Assembly (NCBI RefSeq): GCF_001646655.1
Contig: NZ_LPZN01000016.1
Location: 30,762-94,761 of the forward strand
Reading direction: 5' to 3'
DNA: 64,000 bases
From: Rhodococcus gordoniae
GTDB taxonomy: Bacteria > Actinomycetota > Actinomycetes > Mycobacteriales > Mycobacteriaceae
The first letter of the stretch is position 1, and every line of letters begins with the position of its first letter. The position numbers were made by a program, and so were the translations under genes. Positions 37,994-47,404 of this stretch are shown piece after piece. The notes beneath the pieces were generated by a model. That model was not told where the DNA came from and did no database searches. It saw nothing but the letters and a program-made list of their open reading frames with translations.

Positions 37994-39427
37994 ATGGCCG
38001 ACGCGCAGACCCGGTTCGACCAGGACGTCGATGCGGCCTGGCGCGAGTTCCGCACGCGCCTGGCCGACCATGTCGCGGCCATGAGCGACGGCGACGGCCT
38101 CGTTCTCGAACCCTTCACCGACGAAGCCGGCGGTCCGGCGGGGCCGTGTGTGCAGTTCTACGCGTGGGGAGATCGGCTCGTCCGCTGCGAGGTGCCCTCC
38201 AACGCTCACCTCGCGCCCGACCGGCATCTCACGCCGGTCGACGAACAGATGCTCCTCGAACTCGGCCTGGAGGCGCCCTCCCGCGGACCGGACGATCCGG
38301 AGGACGGCGGATCCCCGGCCTTCTGGATCGACCGTCCTGGAAGCTGGGCCGATCAGCTCGCCGTGATCGCCGTGCGTGCCCTGCGTTCGGTGTGGGGTGT
38401 TCCCCATCCCCTCTTCCTGCGGGCCGAGACGTTCGGGACGGAACGTTCCGTCGCCCATCTCACGTCGTTCCTCGTGCCCGAGACACCGGACGCGGGGCGC
38501 ACACAGGCTGTGCAGGTGCCGCTCGCGGTCGTGCCCACCGGAGACGACCACGTCCGCGAACTGATCGAATCCACCCTGCACGAGCGGATCGGCGATCTTC
38601 CCGCCTGGGACGAGGACGGCGATCTCGTCCTGCGGGTCGGCGGGGTGCTGGTGTTCGTCGGTGTCGGCCCGGGCGGCGGCACCGTCGACCTGTTCGCACC
38701 GATCGTCCATTCCATCACCGGGCGCACGCGGGCCGCCGAGATCTGCGCCGACCTCAACCGTCGATGGCCGCACCTGAAGTTCGTGCTGGTCGACGATCGT
38801 CTCGCGATCGTCGACCACGTGCCTGCCGCGCCGTTCGCGCCGGCCCATCTGCTCGGATCGCTCGAGACGATCACACAGTTCCTCGACACCGTCGACGGTT
38901 CGTTCGCCGCCCATATCGGCGGCGCGTTGCTGCGCGATCAAGGATTCGACGGAGCGCAGGCGGGCGCGGACGAGCCGCCCTGGGGCGATGTCTCGCAGTT
39001 GCCCGACGCCGAGGACGATCTGCCGGTGGCTCTGCTCGCGGTGCGCGACTTCCATCTCGACGGTTCCACCGATGTCGGAGCGAGCACCGTCGCGGCGATC
39101 GGCGATCGCAATCCCGAACAGCTGCGGCGGTTCCTCACCATCAGCACCGAACTGCAGGTCTGGTGGGACGGCGAGTCGCACACCCGCGAAGCGGCGCTCA
39201 ACACCGACGGCGCTCGCGAGGCCCGGGCGCGAGCCCTCGAATGGGAGGCGACGAGCCGGTCGCTCGCCGAGGCGCTGCAGTTCCTCGAGCAGGGGGACGG
39301 TCCCGACCCGGCCGGCCGGCAAGCGTCGAAGTCGGGTTCCGGCCGCGAGACGGCGCCCGAGCAGCCCGCCCTGTTCGACAATCCCGACGAACCGACCCTC
39401 TTCGACGGTTTCGGCGACTACGCCTGA
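37994..39427 (+). CDS. YbjN-like / CesT-type chaperone-fold protein
   Basis: A 477-aa acidic protein with two regions recalling the YbjN/T3SS-chaperone fold: about 185-300 (VRELIESTLHERIGDLP through FLDTVDGSFAAHIGG) and the N-terminal LEPFTDE to CEVPSNAHL stretch. The C-terminal 60 residues are low-complexity and end in repeated LFD motifs (ALFDNPDEPTLFDGFGDYA). The family occurs in Rhodococcus and Gordonia and has no proven role; peptide binding is suggested by the fold. It is a single gene, divergent from the flavoprotein unit. Confidence 0.72.
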   Translation: MADAQTRFDQDVDAAWREFRTRLADHVAAMSDGDGLVLEPFTDEAGGPAGPCVQFYAWGDRLVRCEVPSNAHLAPDRHLTPVDEQMLLELGLEAPSRGPDDPEDGGSPAFWIDRPGSWADQLAVIAVRALRSVWGVPHPLFLRAETFGTERSVAHLTSFLVPETPDAGRTQAVQVPLAVVPTGDDHVRELIESTLHERIGDLPAWDEDGDLVLRVGGVLVFVGVGPGGGTVDLFAPIVHSITGRTRAAEICADLNRRWPHLKFVLVDDRLAIVDHVPAAPFAPAHLLGSLETITQFLDTVDGSFAAHIGGALLRDQGFDGAQAGADEPPWGDVSQLPDAEDDLPVALLAVRDFHLDGSTDVGASTVAAIGDRNPEQLRRFLTISTELQVWWDGESHTREAALNTDGAREARARALEWEATSRSLAEALQFLEQGDGPDPAGRQASKSGSGRETAPEQPALFDNPDEPTLFDGFGDYA

Positions 39428-39432
39428 ACGGA

Positions 39433-39948
39433 CTACGACCGGGAGACGGCGCGACGGAGCGCGTCGACGGCGGCCGAGTCGAAGCCGACGAGCACGACGG
39501 TCTCCACCGCCGTCTGCGTTTCCCGGATCGTCGTGACGGCCTGCCGGGCGGCGTCCTCGAGCGGCCAGCCGTAGATACCGGCCGAGACGAGCGGGAACGA
39601 CACCGTACGGGCACCGAGATCGTGCGCCACGAGCAGGCTGTTGCGGTACGCCGAGCGCAGTATCCCGGATCGGTCCTCGTGCGCCGACCACACGGGACCG
39701 ACGGTGTGGATCACCCATCGTGCCGGAAGACGGCCCGCAGGAGTTGCCACCGCACGGCCCGGTTCGAGCCCGTCGGGTAGCGAGGTCGCGCGGAGTTCGC
39801 GACAGGCCGCGAGGATCTCCGGGCCCCCGGCCCGGTGGATCGCACCGTCCACTCCGCCACCTCCGAGCAGGGCGGAGTTCGCGGCGTTGACGATCGCATC
39901 CACCTCGATGGTGGTGATGTCGCCGTGCGCGATGTCGAGAGCGCTCAC
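39433..39948 (-). CDS. Macrodomain ADP-ribose-binding protein
   Basis: A 171-aa single macrodomain. GDITTIEVDAIVNAANSALLGGGG (9-32) with VDGAIHRAGG (33-42) is the MacroD/YmdB motif that removes ADP-ribose or deacetylates O-acetyl-ADP-ribose. FPLVSAGIYGWP is the second conserved loop. O-acetyl-ADP-ribose is the by-product of sirtuin activity, and a sirtuin is encoded at 29256. The GTG start at 39948 follows AGGGTCGACAG. It is convergent with the YbjN-like gene and nearly divergent from malQ. Confidence 0.93.
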   Translation of the reverse strand: MSALDIAHGDITTIEVDAIVNAANSALLGGGGVDGAIHRAGGPEILAACRELRATSLPDGLEPGRAVATPAGRLPARWVIHTVGPVWSAHEDRSGILRSAYRNSLLVAHDLGARTVSFPLVSAGIYGWPLEDAARQAVTTIRETQTAVETVVLVGFDSAAVDALRRAVSRS

Positions 39949-40009
39949 CCTGTCGACCCTATGTTCCGCACGCTGCCCCCGAGCCGTTTTGCTGGCATGA
40001 TTCAGGACC

Positions 40010-42133
40010 GTGACGTCCTCGGCGAAGCTGCGCGAACTGGCCGGAAAGCACGGTGTCTCCACCACCTACACCGGGTGGGGTGGACTCGACCACGATGTCT
40101 CCGACGAGACGTTGCGGCGGATACTCGCCGCGCTCGATGTCCCGGCCGGGACGGACGACGACGTCGTGGCGTCGCTCGCCGACTTCGACGACCGCCCGTG
40201 GCGCAGCATGCTGCCGCCCGCCCTCGTGGTCGTCGAGGGCGACGACCGGACGTTCCCGGTCCACGTGCCGCACGGCGATCCCGTGTCGGTGTGGGTGGTC
40301 TCCGAGGACGGCGCGGAGATCGAGGTCGAGCAACTCGACGTGTGGGTGGATCCGCGGACGGTCGACGGCCGGCTCGTGGGCCGCGCGACGTTCGCCGTTC
40401 CGCGACTGCCGCTCGGCTGGCACGTCGTGCATGCGCGCAGCAACGACATCGAGGCCACCGCGCAGCTCGTGGTGACCCCACGGCGTCTGTCCACCGCCGA
40501 CCGGCTGCTCGAGAAGAAGCGGTGGGGGCTTGCGGCACAGGTCTATTCGGTGCGCAGCCGCCGGTCGTGGGGTATCGGAGATTTCGCCGACCTGGCGGAT
40601 CTGGCGGCGATCACGGCCGGATACGGCGGCGACTTCGTCCTGATCAATCCCGTGCACGCGGCCGAGCCGGTGCCCCCGCACGAGCCTTCGCCCTATCTGC
40701 CGTCGTCTCGGCGCTTCGTCGACCCGCTGTACCTGCGCATCGAGGATGTTCCGGAGACGGCCTATCTCCCCGCGAAACACCGCAAGGAACTCGACGAGCA
40801 CGCACAGCGCGCGGCGAAGGCGAACCGGAAAGCGCGCCGTCTCGACCGCGATGCGACCTTCCGCGCGAAGCTCGACGTCCTCGAACGCGTGTACCGGGTG
40901 CCGCTCGGCCCCGCCCGGCGGGCACGGTACGAGGCGTTCTGCGCCGAGGGCGGGCAGGCCCTCGACGACTTCGCGTTGTGGTGCGCCCTGTACGAGAAGT
41001 TCGGCGACCGCGCCGACCGGTGGGCGTCGCGCGCGCCGAGCCCGGACGACCCGAAGGTCGACCGGTTGCGCGAGCGGCTCGAATCTCGAATCGACTTCCA
41101 CCGGTGGCTGCAGTGGCTGTGCGACGAGCAGCTCGCGGCGGCTCACACCGCCTCGCTCGCGGCAGGTTCCGAGATCGGCATCGTGCACGACCTCGCAGTG
41201 GGTGTCGGCCCGCACGGCGCCGACGCGTGGACGTTGGGAGACGCGCTGGCCACGGGCGTCACGGTGGGTGCCCCCGCCGACGACTTCAACCGCAACGGCC
41301 AGAACTGGAATCAGCCGCCGTGGCGGCCGGATCGTCTCGCGGAGCTGGGATACATCCCCTTTCGGGATGTGGTGCGCTCGGCATTGCGGCACGCGGGTGG
41401 CGTCCGGGCCGATCACATCCTGGGACTCTTCCGCACCTGGTGGGTGCCGGAGGGGATGTCGCCGGCCGACGGCGCGTACGTCCGCAGCGACCACGAGGCA
41501 CTCGTCGGCATCCTGGCGCTCGAGGCACATCGCGCCGGTGCCGTGGTCGTGGGTGAGGACCTCGGGGTCTTCGAGGAGTGGGTGCAGGAGTATCTCGCCG
41601 AGCGCGGCATCGCCGGTACGTCGATCCTGTGGTTCGAACGCGACGAGGACTCCCCTCGCGAGCCCGAGACCTACCGCTCCCTGTGCCTGACCTCGGTGAC
41701 CACGCACGACCTTGCGCCCACGGCGGGGTATCTGGCGGGCGACCACATCCGGCTGCGTTCGGAGCTCGGTCTGCTCGAGGGCGATCTCGACACCGAACTC
41801 GCCGATGCGGCAACCGAACGCGATTCGGTTCTGGCGCTGGCAGTCGAGCGGGGCCTGCTCGACGAGGGTGAGACCGACGTCGGCAGGCAGGTCGAGGCAC
41901 TGCACCGGGTGATCGCGGCGAGTCCGTCTGCGCTGCTCGGTGTTTCACTTGCCGATGTGACCGGCGAGCGCCGCAGCCAGAACCAGCCGGGCACGGTCGA
42001 CGAGTATCCGAACTGGCGGGTTCCGCTCGCCGATGCGCGCGGCGAGGTCGTCCTCGTCGAGGACCTCGTCGAGCACGACGGATTCGCGAGGCTCGCGCGC
42101 GCGGTGTCCGGAGACATCTCACCGGCGGAGTGA
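40010..42133 (+). CDS. malQ: 4-alpha-glucanotransferase (amylomaltase, GH77)
   Basis: MalQ transfers maltosyl and longer glucan segments between acceptors in maltodextrin and glycogen metabolism. The 707-aa length fits actinobacterial MalQ, which has an N-terminal beta-rich extension (about 1-160). The GH77 nucleophile is Asp468 in VRADHILGLFR and the acid/base is Glu516 in VGEDLGVFEEWV. The start is GTG. It stands alone and ends in the hairpin at 42209-42249. Confidence 0.95.
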   Translation: MTSSAKLRELAGKHGVSTTYTGWGGLDHDVSDETLRRILAALDVPAGTDDDVVASLADFDDRPWRSMLPPALVVVEGDDRTFPVHVPHGDPVSVWVVSEDGAEIEVEQLDVWVDPRTVDGRLVGRATFAVPRLPLGWHVVHARSNDIEATAQLVVTPRRLSTADRLLEKKRWGLAAQVYSVRSRRSWGIGDFADLADLAAITAGYGGDFVLINPVHAAEPVPPHEPSPYLPSSRRFVDPLYLRIEDVPETAYLPAKHRKELDEHAQRAAKANRKARRLDRDATFRAKLDVLERVYRVPLGPARRARYEAFCAEGGQALDDFALWCALYEKFGDRADRWASRAPSPDDPKVDRLRERLESRIDFHRWLQWLCDEQLAAAHTASLAAGSEIGIVHDLAVGVGPHGADAWTLGDALATGVTVGAPADDFNRNGQNWNQPPWRPDRLAELGYIPFRDVVRSALRHAGGVRADHILGLFRTWWVPEGMSPADGAYVRSDHEALVGILALEAHRAGAVVVGEDLGVFEEWVQEYLAERGIAGTSILWFERDEDSPREPETYRSLCLTSVTTHDLAPTAGYLAGDHIRLRSELGLLEGDLDTELADAATERDSVLALAVERGLLDEGETDVGRQVEALHRVIAASPSALLGVSLADVTGERRSQNQPGTVDEYPNWRVPLADARGEVVLVEDLVEHDGFARLARAVSGDISPAE

Positions 42134-42144
42134 CACCGTCCCAC

Positions 42145-42220
42145 GCATGCCGCGGCCGCGGCGGTGATGTCGCCGCATGCCGCGACCGCGGCGGTGATGT
42201 CGCCGAATGCCGCGACCGCC
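42145..42220. repeat. 30-bp tandem repeat after malQ, about 2.5 copies
   Basis: Units at 42145-42174 and 42175-42204 differ by one base (GCATGCCGCG then GCCGCGGCGGTGATGTCGCC), and a partial third (42205-42220) differs at its second base. The third copy forms the left arm of the terminator hairpin, so the array may derive from duplication of terminator sequence. Confidence 0.88.
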
Positions 42221-42249
42221 GACCCGGGCGTCGGATCGGCGGTCGCGGC
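42209..42249. terminator. Hairpin between malQ and fadD
   Basis: Perfect 14-bp arms GCCGCGACCGCCGA and TCGGCGGTCGCGGC around a 13-nt loop lie between convergent genes, 76 bp after malQ and 23 bp after the fadD stop. No U run is seen, as is common in high-GC actinobacteria. Confidence 0.72.
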
Positions 42250-42271
42250 GGGAGAACAAGTCCCTAGGGCG

Positions 42272-44074
42272 TCACTTCGCGTACAGGGCGTCGATCTCGT
42301 GAGCGAAACGTTCGGTGACGACGTTGCGCTTGATCTTCAGCGTCGGGGTGAGCTCCCCGGATTCCTCGGTGAGATCGCGGTCGAGGATGACGAACTTCTT
42401 GATCGCCTCGGTGTGCGAGACGAGCGTGTTGGCGTCGTCCACGATGGTCTGCATCGCGTCCCGCAGCGCGGGATCGTGGCGCAGGTCCGCGATCGTCGCA
42501 CCGGCCGGCTTGCCGTTCTCGGTCTTCCAGTTCTCGAAGACGTCCGGGTCGACGGTCACGAGAGCGGTGACGAAGCTGCGACCGTCGCCGACGACGACGG
42601 CCTGGGAGACGAGGGTGTGCGACCGCATGCGGTCCTCGATCGGCCCGGGCGAGACATTCTTGCCGCCGGCGGTGATGATGAGGTCCTTCTTGCGTCCGGT
42701 GATGGACAGGTATCCATCCTCGTCCAGCGAACCGAGGTCACCGGTGCGGAACCAACCGTCGTCGAAGGCGCCGGCGGTGGCCTCCTCGTTGCGCCAGTAA
42801 CCGTCGAAGACGACCATTCCGCGCAGTTCGATCTCGCCGTCGTCGGCGATACGCGCCGAGTTCCCGCCCATGGGGCGTCCGACGGTACCGATCTTCTGCG
42901 AGCCGGGCGTGTTCACGCTGTGTGCGGCCGTGGTCTCGGTGAGGCCGTAGCCCTCGTAGATCGGCACGCCGACGCCGCGGAAGAAGTGACCGAGGCGAGG
43001 GCTCAGGGCACCGCCCCCGGAGATCGCGTACCAGCATTCGTTGCCCATGGCCTGACGCAGCTTGGAGAAGACCAGCTTGTCGGCGACAGTGCGCTCGGCC
43101 TTCAACAGCAGCGTCGGTCCGCCCTGGTCGAGCGACTCGCTGTAGGCGATGGCGGTACGCTCCGCGAACTCGAAGATCGCTGCCTTGACCGGACCGCCTG
43201 CCGCAGCTTTGGCCGCTGCCGCGTCGCGCACCTTCTCGAAGACGCGGGGCACACCGAGGATGATGTTGGGCGAGTACCGCGCGAACTGCGCGGACACGGT
43301 CGAGAAGTCCGACCAGTGCGCCTGCGCGGCTCCGGCTTCGAACAGTGCGAGCGACACGGCGCGGGCGAGAACGTGTGCGAGGGGCAGGAAGGTCAGGCCC
43401 CGGTTGCCGGGCTTGGCGACCACACCGACGTCCGAGGTGAGGATCGACCGGACCTCGGCGAGGAAATTGCGGTGGGTGAGCATGCACCCCTTGGGACGCC
43501 CGGTGGTCCCCGAGGTGTAGACGAGGGAGGCCAGTCCGTCGGAGCGGATTGCGGACAGGCGCGCGGTGATCTCGGCGTCGTCGACGTCGGCGCCGTCGGC
43601 CGCGAGGGTGTTCACGGCCCCGTCCTCGATCTGCAGGATGCGACGCAGCGTGGTGGGCATGTCGACGAAGAGCTTCTCGTGCCGCGCGGTCTCGACGACG
43701 GCGAGGACGGCCTCGGAGTCCTGGAGGATCCAGCGGATCTGTTCGGTGGACGACGAGTCGTAGATCGGCACCGATACCGCGCCCGCCGCCCAGATCGCGT
43801 AGTCGAACAACGACCATTCGTACCGGGTGGCCGACAGCAACGCGACGCGATCGCCGGGCTCGACGCCGTTCGCGATCAGGCCCTTGGCGACGGCCTTCAC
43901 CTGGTCGGCGAACTGCTGCGCGGTGACCGCGACCCAGTCGTCACCCTGCGGCCGGGAGTACATCACTCGATGCGGAGTCTTCTCCGCATGGGTGAACACC
44001 GTGTGGACGACCGATTCGTCGTCACCGATGGTGAACGGGGCCGGGGTCGAGTACTCACGCACTGCAATCTCCAT
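42272..44074 (-). CDS. Long-chain fatty acyl-CoA synthetase (FadD15-like)
   Basis: A 600-aa AMP-forming ligase that activates fatty acids to acyl-CoA. The P-loop-like YTSGTTGRPKG is near 183-193, YGLTET near 380, and the C-terminal hinge GWFRTGDLGSLDEDGYLSITGRKKD with the catalytic lysine region KIKRN near 585. The ATG at 44074 lies inside the end of the marR gene (20-bp overlap), so the two are co-transcribed and coupled. Likely controlled by that MarR protein. Confidence 0.94.
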   Translation of the reverse strand: MEIAVREYSTPAPFTIGDDESVVHTVFTHAEKTPHRVMYSRPQGDDWVAVTAQQFADQVKAVAKGLIANGVEPGDRVALLSATRYEWSLFDYAIWAAGAVSVPIYDSSSTEQIRWILQDSEAVLAVVETARHEKLFVDMPTTLRRILQIEDGAVNTLAADGADVDDAEITARLSAIRSDGLASLVYTSGTTGRPKGCMLTHRNFLAEVRSILTSDVGVVAKPGNRGLTFLPLAHVLARAVSLALFEAGAAQAHWSDFSTVSAQFARYSPNIILGVPRVFEKVRDAAAAKAAAGGPVKAAIFEFAERTAIAYSESLDQGGPTLLLKAERTVADKLVFSKLRQAMGNECWYAISGGGALSPRLGHFFRGVGVPIYEGYGLTETTAAHSVNTPGSQKIGTVGRPMGGNSARIADDGEIELRGMVVFDGYWRNEEATAGAFDDGWFRTGDLGSLDEDGYLSITGRKKDLIITAGGKNVSPGPIEDRMRSHTLVSQAVVVGDGRSFVTALVTVDPDVFENWKTENGKPAGATIADLRHDPALRDAMQTIVDDANTLVSHTEAIKKFVILDRDLTEESGELTPTLKIKRNVVTERFAHEIDALYAK

Positions 44075-44543
44075 CGTTCTGGTCGGGAGTCCGGTCATCG
44101 GAATCGATTCCTGCGCGGAAGCGGCGCAGGAGGTCCACGAAGCGGTCGAGGTCGTTCTCGTCCCAGCCCTCGAGGCCGGCGCGGACGTCGTCGAGACGAC
44201 GCACGACGGCACCTTCGAGAACCGCCGCTCCGTGGTCGGTGAGTCGAAGCGGATGACCGGCGCGTGCCGGACCCGTCCCCGCCTCGACCCAGCCCACATC
44301 GACGGCGTGCCGCAATTGGCGCGACACGGTCGAGCGGTGGACACCGAAGACCTCGGATATGTCGGTGGCACGGCAGCCCGGATTTCGCGAGATGAAGCCG
44401 AGAAGCGAATGCTGGACCAGCGAGAGACCGTTGTCCTGCGTCCGCGCTCCGGACGTCAGGAAGCGCACGAGGTGTACGAACTCCTCGTATACGCGGGCAA
44501 CGCCGTCCGCGGACGGCGGCCGGGCCTGCCGATTGTGTTGCAC
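44055..44543 (-). CDS. MarR-family transcriptional regulator of the fadD unit
   Basis: A 162-aa MarR protein with helix-turn-helix CRATDISEVFGVHRSTVSRQLRHAVDVGWV and wing ARAGHPLRLTDHG. TATAGT ends 6 nt before the GTG at 44543, which supports this start and a leaderless mRNA. Its stop lies 20 bp inside fadD. An acyl or acyl-CoA ligand is plausible given the partner gene. It is divergent from the jet operon, 174 bp between starts. Confidence 0.9.
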   Translation of the reverse strand: MQHNRQARPPSADGVARVYEEFVHLVRFLTSGARTQDNGLSLVQHSLLGFISRNPGCRATDISEVFGVHRSTVSRQLRHAVDVGWVEAGTGPARAGHPLRLTDHGAAVLEGAVVRRLDDVRAGLEGWDENDLDRFVDLLRRFRAGIDSDDRTPDQNDGDCSA

Positions 44544-44549
44544 AGGGCA

Positions 44550-44555
44550 ACTATA
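44550..44555 (-). promoter_or_regulatory. Putative -10 box of marR-fadD
   Basis: TATAGT on the minus strand lies 6 nt upstream of the GTG at 44543. It is a strong -10 hexamer with the same spacing as several other genes here. Confidence 0.45.
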
Positions 44556-44717
44556 AACACGAGTGAGGCAGGGCACGAATCCACTCCGTGTCCGGCCGAT
44601 CCCGGTCTGCCTCTTCACAGTCCGTGCCCGCGCTCGGCGAACTCGCCCGCCCTGCTCCGCGATCACCGGGCTAGCCTGTCTGACCGTACGGCGTCGGCAC
44701 GCGGGAGAGGAGGTCGG

Positions 44718-46277
44718 ATGGGCGGACACACCGGTCGCGACCTGTTCCGCTACCTCGTCGCCGACGAAGCGGACGAGTACCTCGCGGTGATGGACAGCTT
44801 CACCGGCCTGTTGCTCGCGGATCTGTCCGCGGCCGACATCGCAGCCTCGTGCGCGGCGCGGGGCGCGACACTCGACATCGCGGTCGTCGACGCCCGGTGT
44901 CATCGGCTGGTCCGATGGGGGAACCTCGCGCTCGCGGGCCGGGCCGGGGAACGCGACGACGCGGGCACCGAGGGTGGATCCCACCGGCGGAACGTCCGGG
45001 GCGCGGTCTCCACCGATGTCGGAGACGTGGTCTCCACCGACGTCAGGGATCGTGCCCGGTACCGGCCGACACCGGCCGGAGTACGGGTGCACCGTGAGGT
45101 CGGCAGGTTGCTCGACACCTCCGACGGAGTGCGCGAGGTCGCACGCGAGTCGCTCGGGTGTGTGGCCGACGCACTCGGCCGGATCGACGAACTGCTGGTC
45201 GGCGACGGGGTCGTGCTCGACCGGGACGAGTTGGCCGCGCAGGTCACCGCCGTATTCGCACACCACCGGTTGTTCACGGACAGCGTCGCCGACTTCTACT
45301 CGCATCTCGCCGGGATCCTCGGCCGTCTCGAAGACACAGGGGGCGTCGACGACTACACGGAGACCAAGCACCTGCTCCTCGACTACGTCGACGTCATCGG
45401 TTCGGACGTCGAGCGTCTCGCCCCACTCGTCACGAGCAGACTGGCTCGGCTGGAACCACGGCTGGACTCCCTGCTCACCGCCCTGCCCGAGTTCGGCCTG
45501 CCCGGGGCCGAGCAGTCGGACACCGTTCCGGTCCGCTCCCCCGGTCGACGTCGCGCCGACTGGGAGGCACTGGCGCAGTGGTACGCCGAGGACTCCGGCC
45601 CGCGACGCATGCGCGACGCGGCGGCGTCGGCGCTGAGCCGGCTGCTCGCGCGCACACGACGGGTCACGGCGAGCACGCCGGGCTTCTCGCACCGCGCGGA
45701 TCTGTTGCGCCTGGCACGGTGGTTCGCCGAGTCCTCCGACGAGCAGGCCCACCGCGTGTTCGCCGCGACCTTCGGCACCTTCCCGAGCCGGCACCTGTTG
45801 CTCGGTCCCGACGAGACCGACCCTCGCGTCGGCGCAGGCACATCGTGGTGGCGGGCCGCTCCCGTCGTGGTGCCGGTGTCGCTGCGCGAACGCGGCGACA
45901 ACTCGTCCCGAGGAGGTATCGGGCGTCTCCCCGATTCGCTGCCCGGTCGGGTCCGAGCGGACGAACTCGCCCGGCACGAGTCACGTCGACGCGCCGACGC
46001 CGTCGCCGAGCTGAGTTCGGCGGGCGACCTGCACGGCGCGCACCTGTCGACGCAGGCACGGGACGTAGTCCTCGGCGTCCTCGCCGCAGCACTCGCGGGC
46101 TACCGAACCGTCGAGGGGCCGGTGTACGTGGACGATCCCGATCTCGGGCTGTCGCTGACGGCCGAGCCCGGTGCCGACACGGTGGTGCACTGCCCCGACG
46201 GCGATCTCACCGTGCACGGTCTGTCACTGCGCGTTGTGGCGACAGAATCGCTCGACCCCGGCGCGGTGACCCCGTGA
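44718..46277 (+). CDS. jetA: Wadjet-type JetA protein (TIGR02677/DUF2397)
   Basis: A 519-aa kleisin-like subunit of an SMC-type complex, recognised from the N-terminal FRYLVADEADEYLAVMDSFTG, the LSHLAGILGRLEDTG-type helical middle and the C-terminal STQARDVVLGVLAAAL region of TIGR02677. In Wadjet type II, JetA bridges the JetC heads and holds JetB. GAGAGGAGG lies just before the ATG, and a TAGCCT -10 box (44672-44677) lies 40 nt upstream. The stop overlaps jetB by GTGA. The central part (residues 80-110) has an odd glycine and serine-rich insertion. Confidence 0.86.
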   Translation: MGGHTGRDLFRYLVADEADEYLAVMDSFTGLLLADLSAADIAASCAARGATLDIAVVDARCHRLVRWGNLALAGRAGERDDAGTEGGSHRRNVRGAVSTDVGDVVSTDVRDRARYRPTPAGVRVHREVGRLLDTSDGVREVARESLGCVADALGRIDELLVGDGVVLDRDELAAQVTAVFAHHRLFTDSVADFYSHLAGILGRLEDTGGVDDYTETKHLLLDYVDVIGSDVERLAPLVTSRLARLEPRLDSLLTALPEFGLPGAEQSDTVPVRSPGRRRADWEALAQWYAEDSGPRRMRDAAASALSRLLARTRRVTASTPGFSHRADLLRLARWFAESSDEQAHRVFAATFGTFPSRHLLLGPDETDPRVGAGTSWWRAAPVVVPVSLRERGDNSSRGGIGRLPDSLPGRVRADELARHESRRRADAVAELSSAGDLHGAHLSTQARDVVLGVLAAALAGYRTVEGPVYVDDPDLGLSLTAEPGADTVVHCPDGDLTVHGLSLRVVATESLDPGAVTP

Positions 46278-47404
46278 GCACCTCGCATCCGGGTGCGGCA
46301 TCGCTGGATGCCTCCGGCCGCCGCGACGCCGCGCGAGCACTGCTGCAGCAGCCGATCGTCACCGCCGCCGGCGACCGTGAGACGTTCGACCTCGTACGAC
46401 GTCACGCGCCACCCCTGAAGTCGATGTTCGCCGACCGGCTCGGATACCGCCTCGTCGTCGAACCGACTTTCGTCCGTCTCCTCAAGGCACCGCTCGAACC
46501 CATGGCACCGCACCGCGCCCTTCGGCACGCCGACGGCACCGAGTTCGGCGCGATCACCTACGCGTGCCTCGCACTCGTGTGCGCGGCACTGCTCGAACCC
46601 GGGGCCGGCGACCGAGTGTCCGTCTGCAGTCTGCTGGAACAGGTGCGCGCCGACGCGCGGGAGAACGGCATCGTGTTCGGCGACCCGGTGTCCGAGGAGC
46701 GGAACTTCGCTGCCGTCCTGCGCATCCTCGAGGAATGGGGAGTGATCACCGAGTCCGATCGGGTCGACGAGGAGAACGGCGACGTTCCCCATCTCCGGAT
46801 CCATCGCGACCTGCTCCCCCACCTGCTCGACGTTCCTCTGCACGAGATGCCCGGGCCTGCGGCCGCACTCACACGCCACGAGCACGAGCCCGCGGGCCGG
46901 CGCCTGTACCGGCGGCTCGTCGAGGATCCGTTCGTCGCGCGCGACGAACTGGACGACGAGTCGGCGGCGATACTCGCCCGCGACCGCCACGAACTCGCCC
47001 GGATGCTGGAGGAGGACTTCGGTCTCGTCCTCGAGGTGCGTGCCGAAGGTGCGATCGCATACGACCCGGCCGGCGTACTCACCGACGACGCCTTCCCGGG
47101 ATCGGGGACCCTGCGGCATGCCTGCCTGTTGCTCGTGTCCGAACTCGTCGGACGGTTCGGGGATCGGGCGGCGGCCACACTGCACATCGACGCGCAGACC
47201 CTCGACTCGACCCTCGGCGAGCTCGCCGCCTCGCATTCCCGCACGTGGAAGAGCACCTACGTCCGCGACCTCGCACTCCTGCGCCGCGACGTCGTCGCCC
47301 TGCTCACTCGTCTCGGCTTGGCGCGCCCGCACGAGGACGGACTCGAACTGACCGCACCCTCCGCCCGTTACCGTCCCGTCTCCGCCGAAAGCCACTGTCG
47401 ATGA
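46274..47404 (+). CDS. jetB: Wadjet-type JetB protein (TIGR02678/DUF2398)
   Basis: A 376-aa protein of TIGR02678, the winged-helix KITE-like subunit of type II Wadjet. The family start RRDAARALLQQPIVTAAGDRE and the C-terminal HSRTWKSTYVRDLALLRRDVVALLTRLGL are both clear, so it is full length. GTG overlaps jetA, and its stop overlaps the jetC ATG. It has no catalytic motif and would link JetA and the JetC heads to DNA. Confidence 0.87.
   Translation: MSTSHPGAASLDASGRRDAARALLQQPIVTAAGDRETFDLVRRHAPPLKSMFADRLGYRLVVEPTFVRLLKAPLEPMAPHRALRHADGTEFGAITYACLALVCAALLEPGAGDRVSVCSLLEQVRADARENGIVFGDPVSEERNFAAVLRILEEWGVITESDRVDEENGDVPHLRIHRDLLPHLLDVPLHEMPGPAAALTRHEHEPAGRRLYRRLVEDPFVARDELDDESAAILARDRHELARMLEEDFGLVLEVRAEGAIAYDPAGVLTDDAFPGSGTLRHACLLLVSELVGRFGDRAAATLHIDAQTLDSTLGELAASHSRTWKSTYVRDLALLRRDVVALLTRLGLARPHEDGLELTAPSARYRPVSAESHCR

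Noticed and set aside
44055..45977. Long minus-strand frame covering jetA
   Set aside because: Only its last part (44055-44543) is a real gene, the MarR regulator. The rest is antisense to jetA and lacks motifs.
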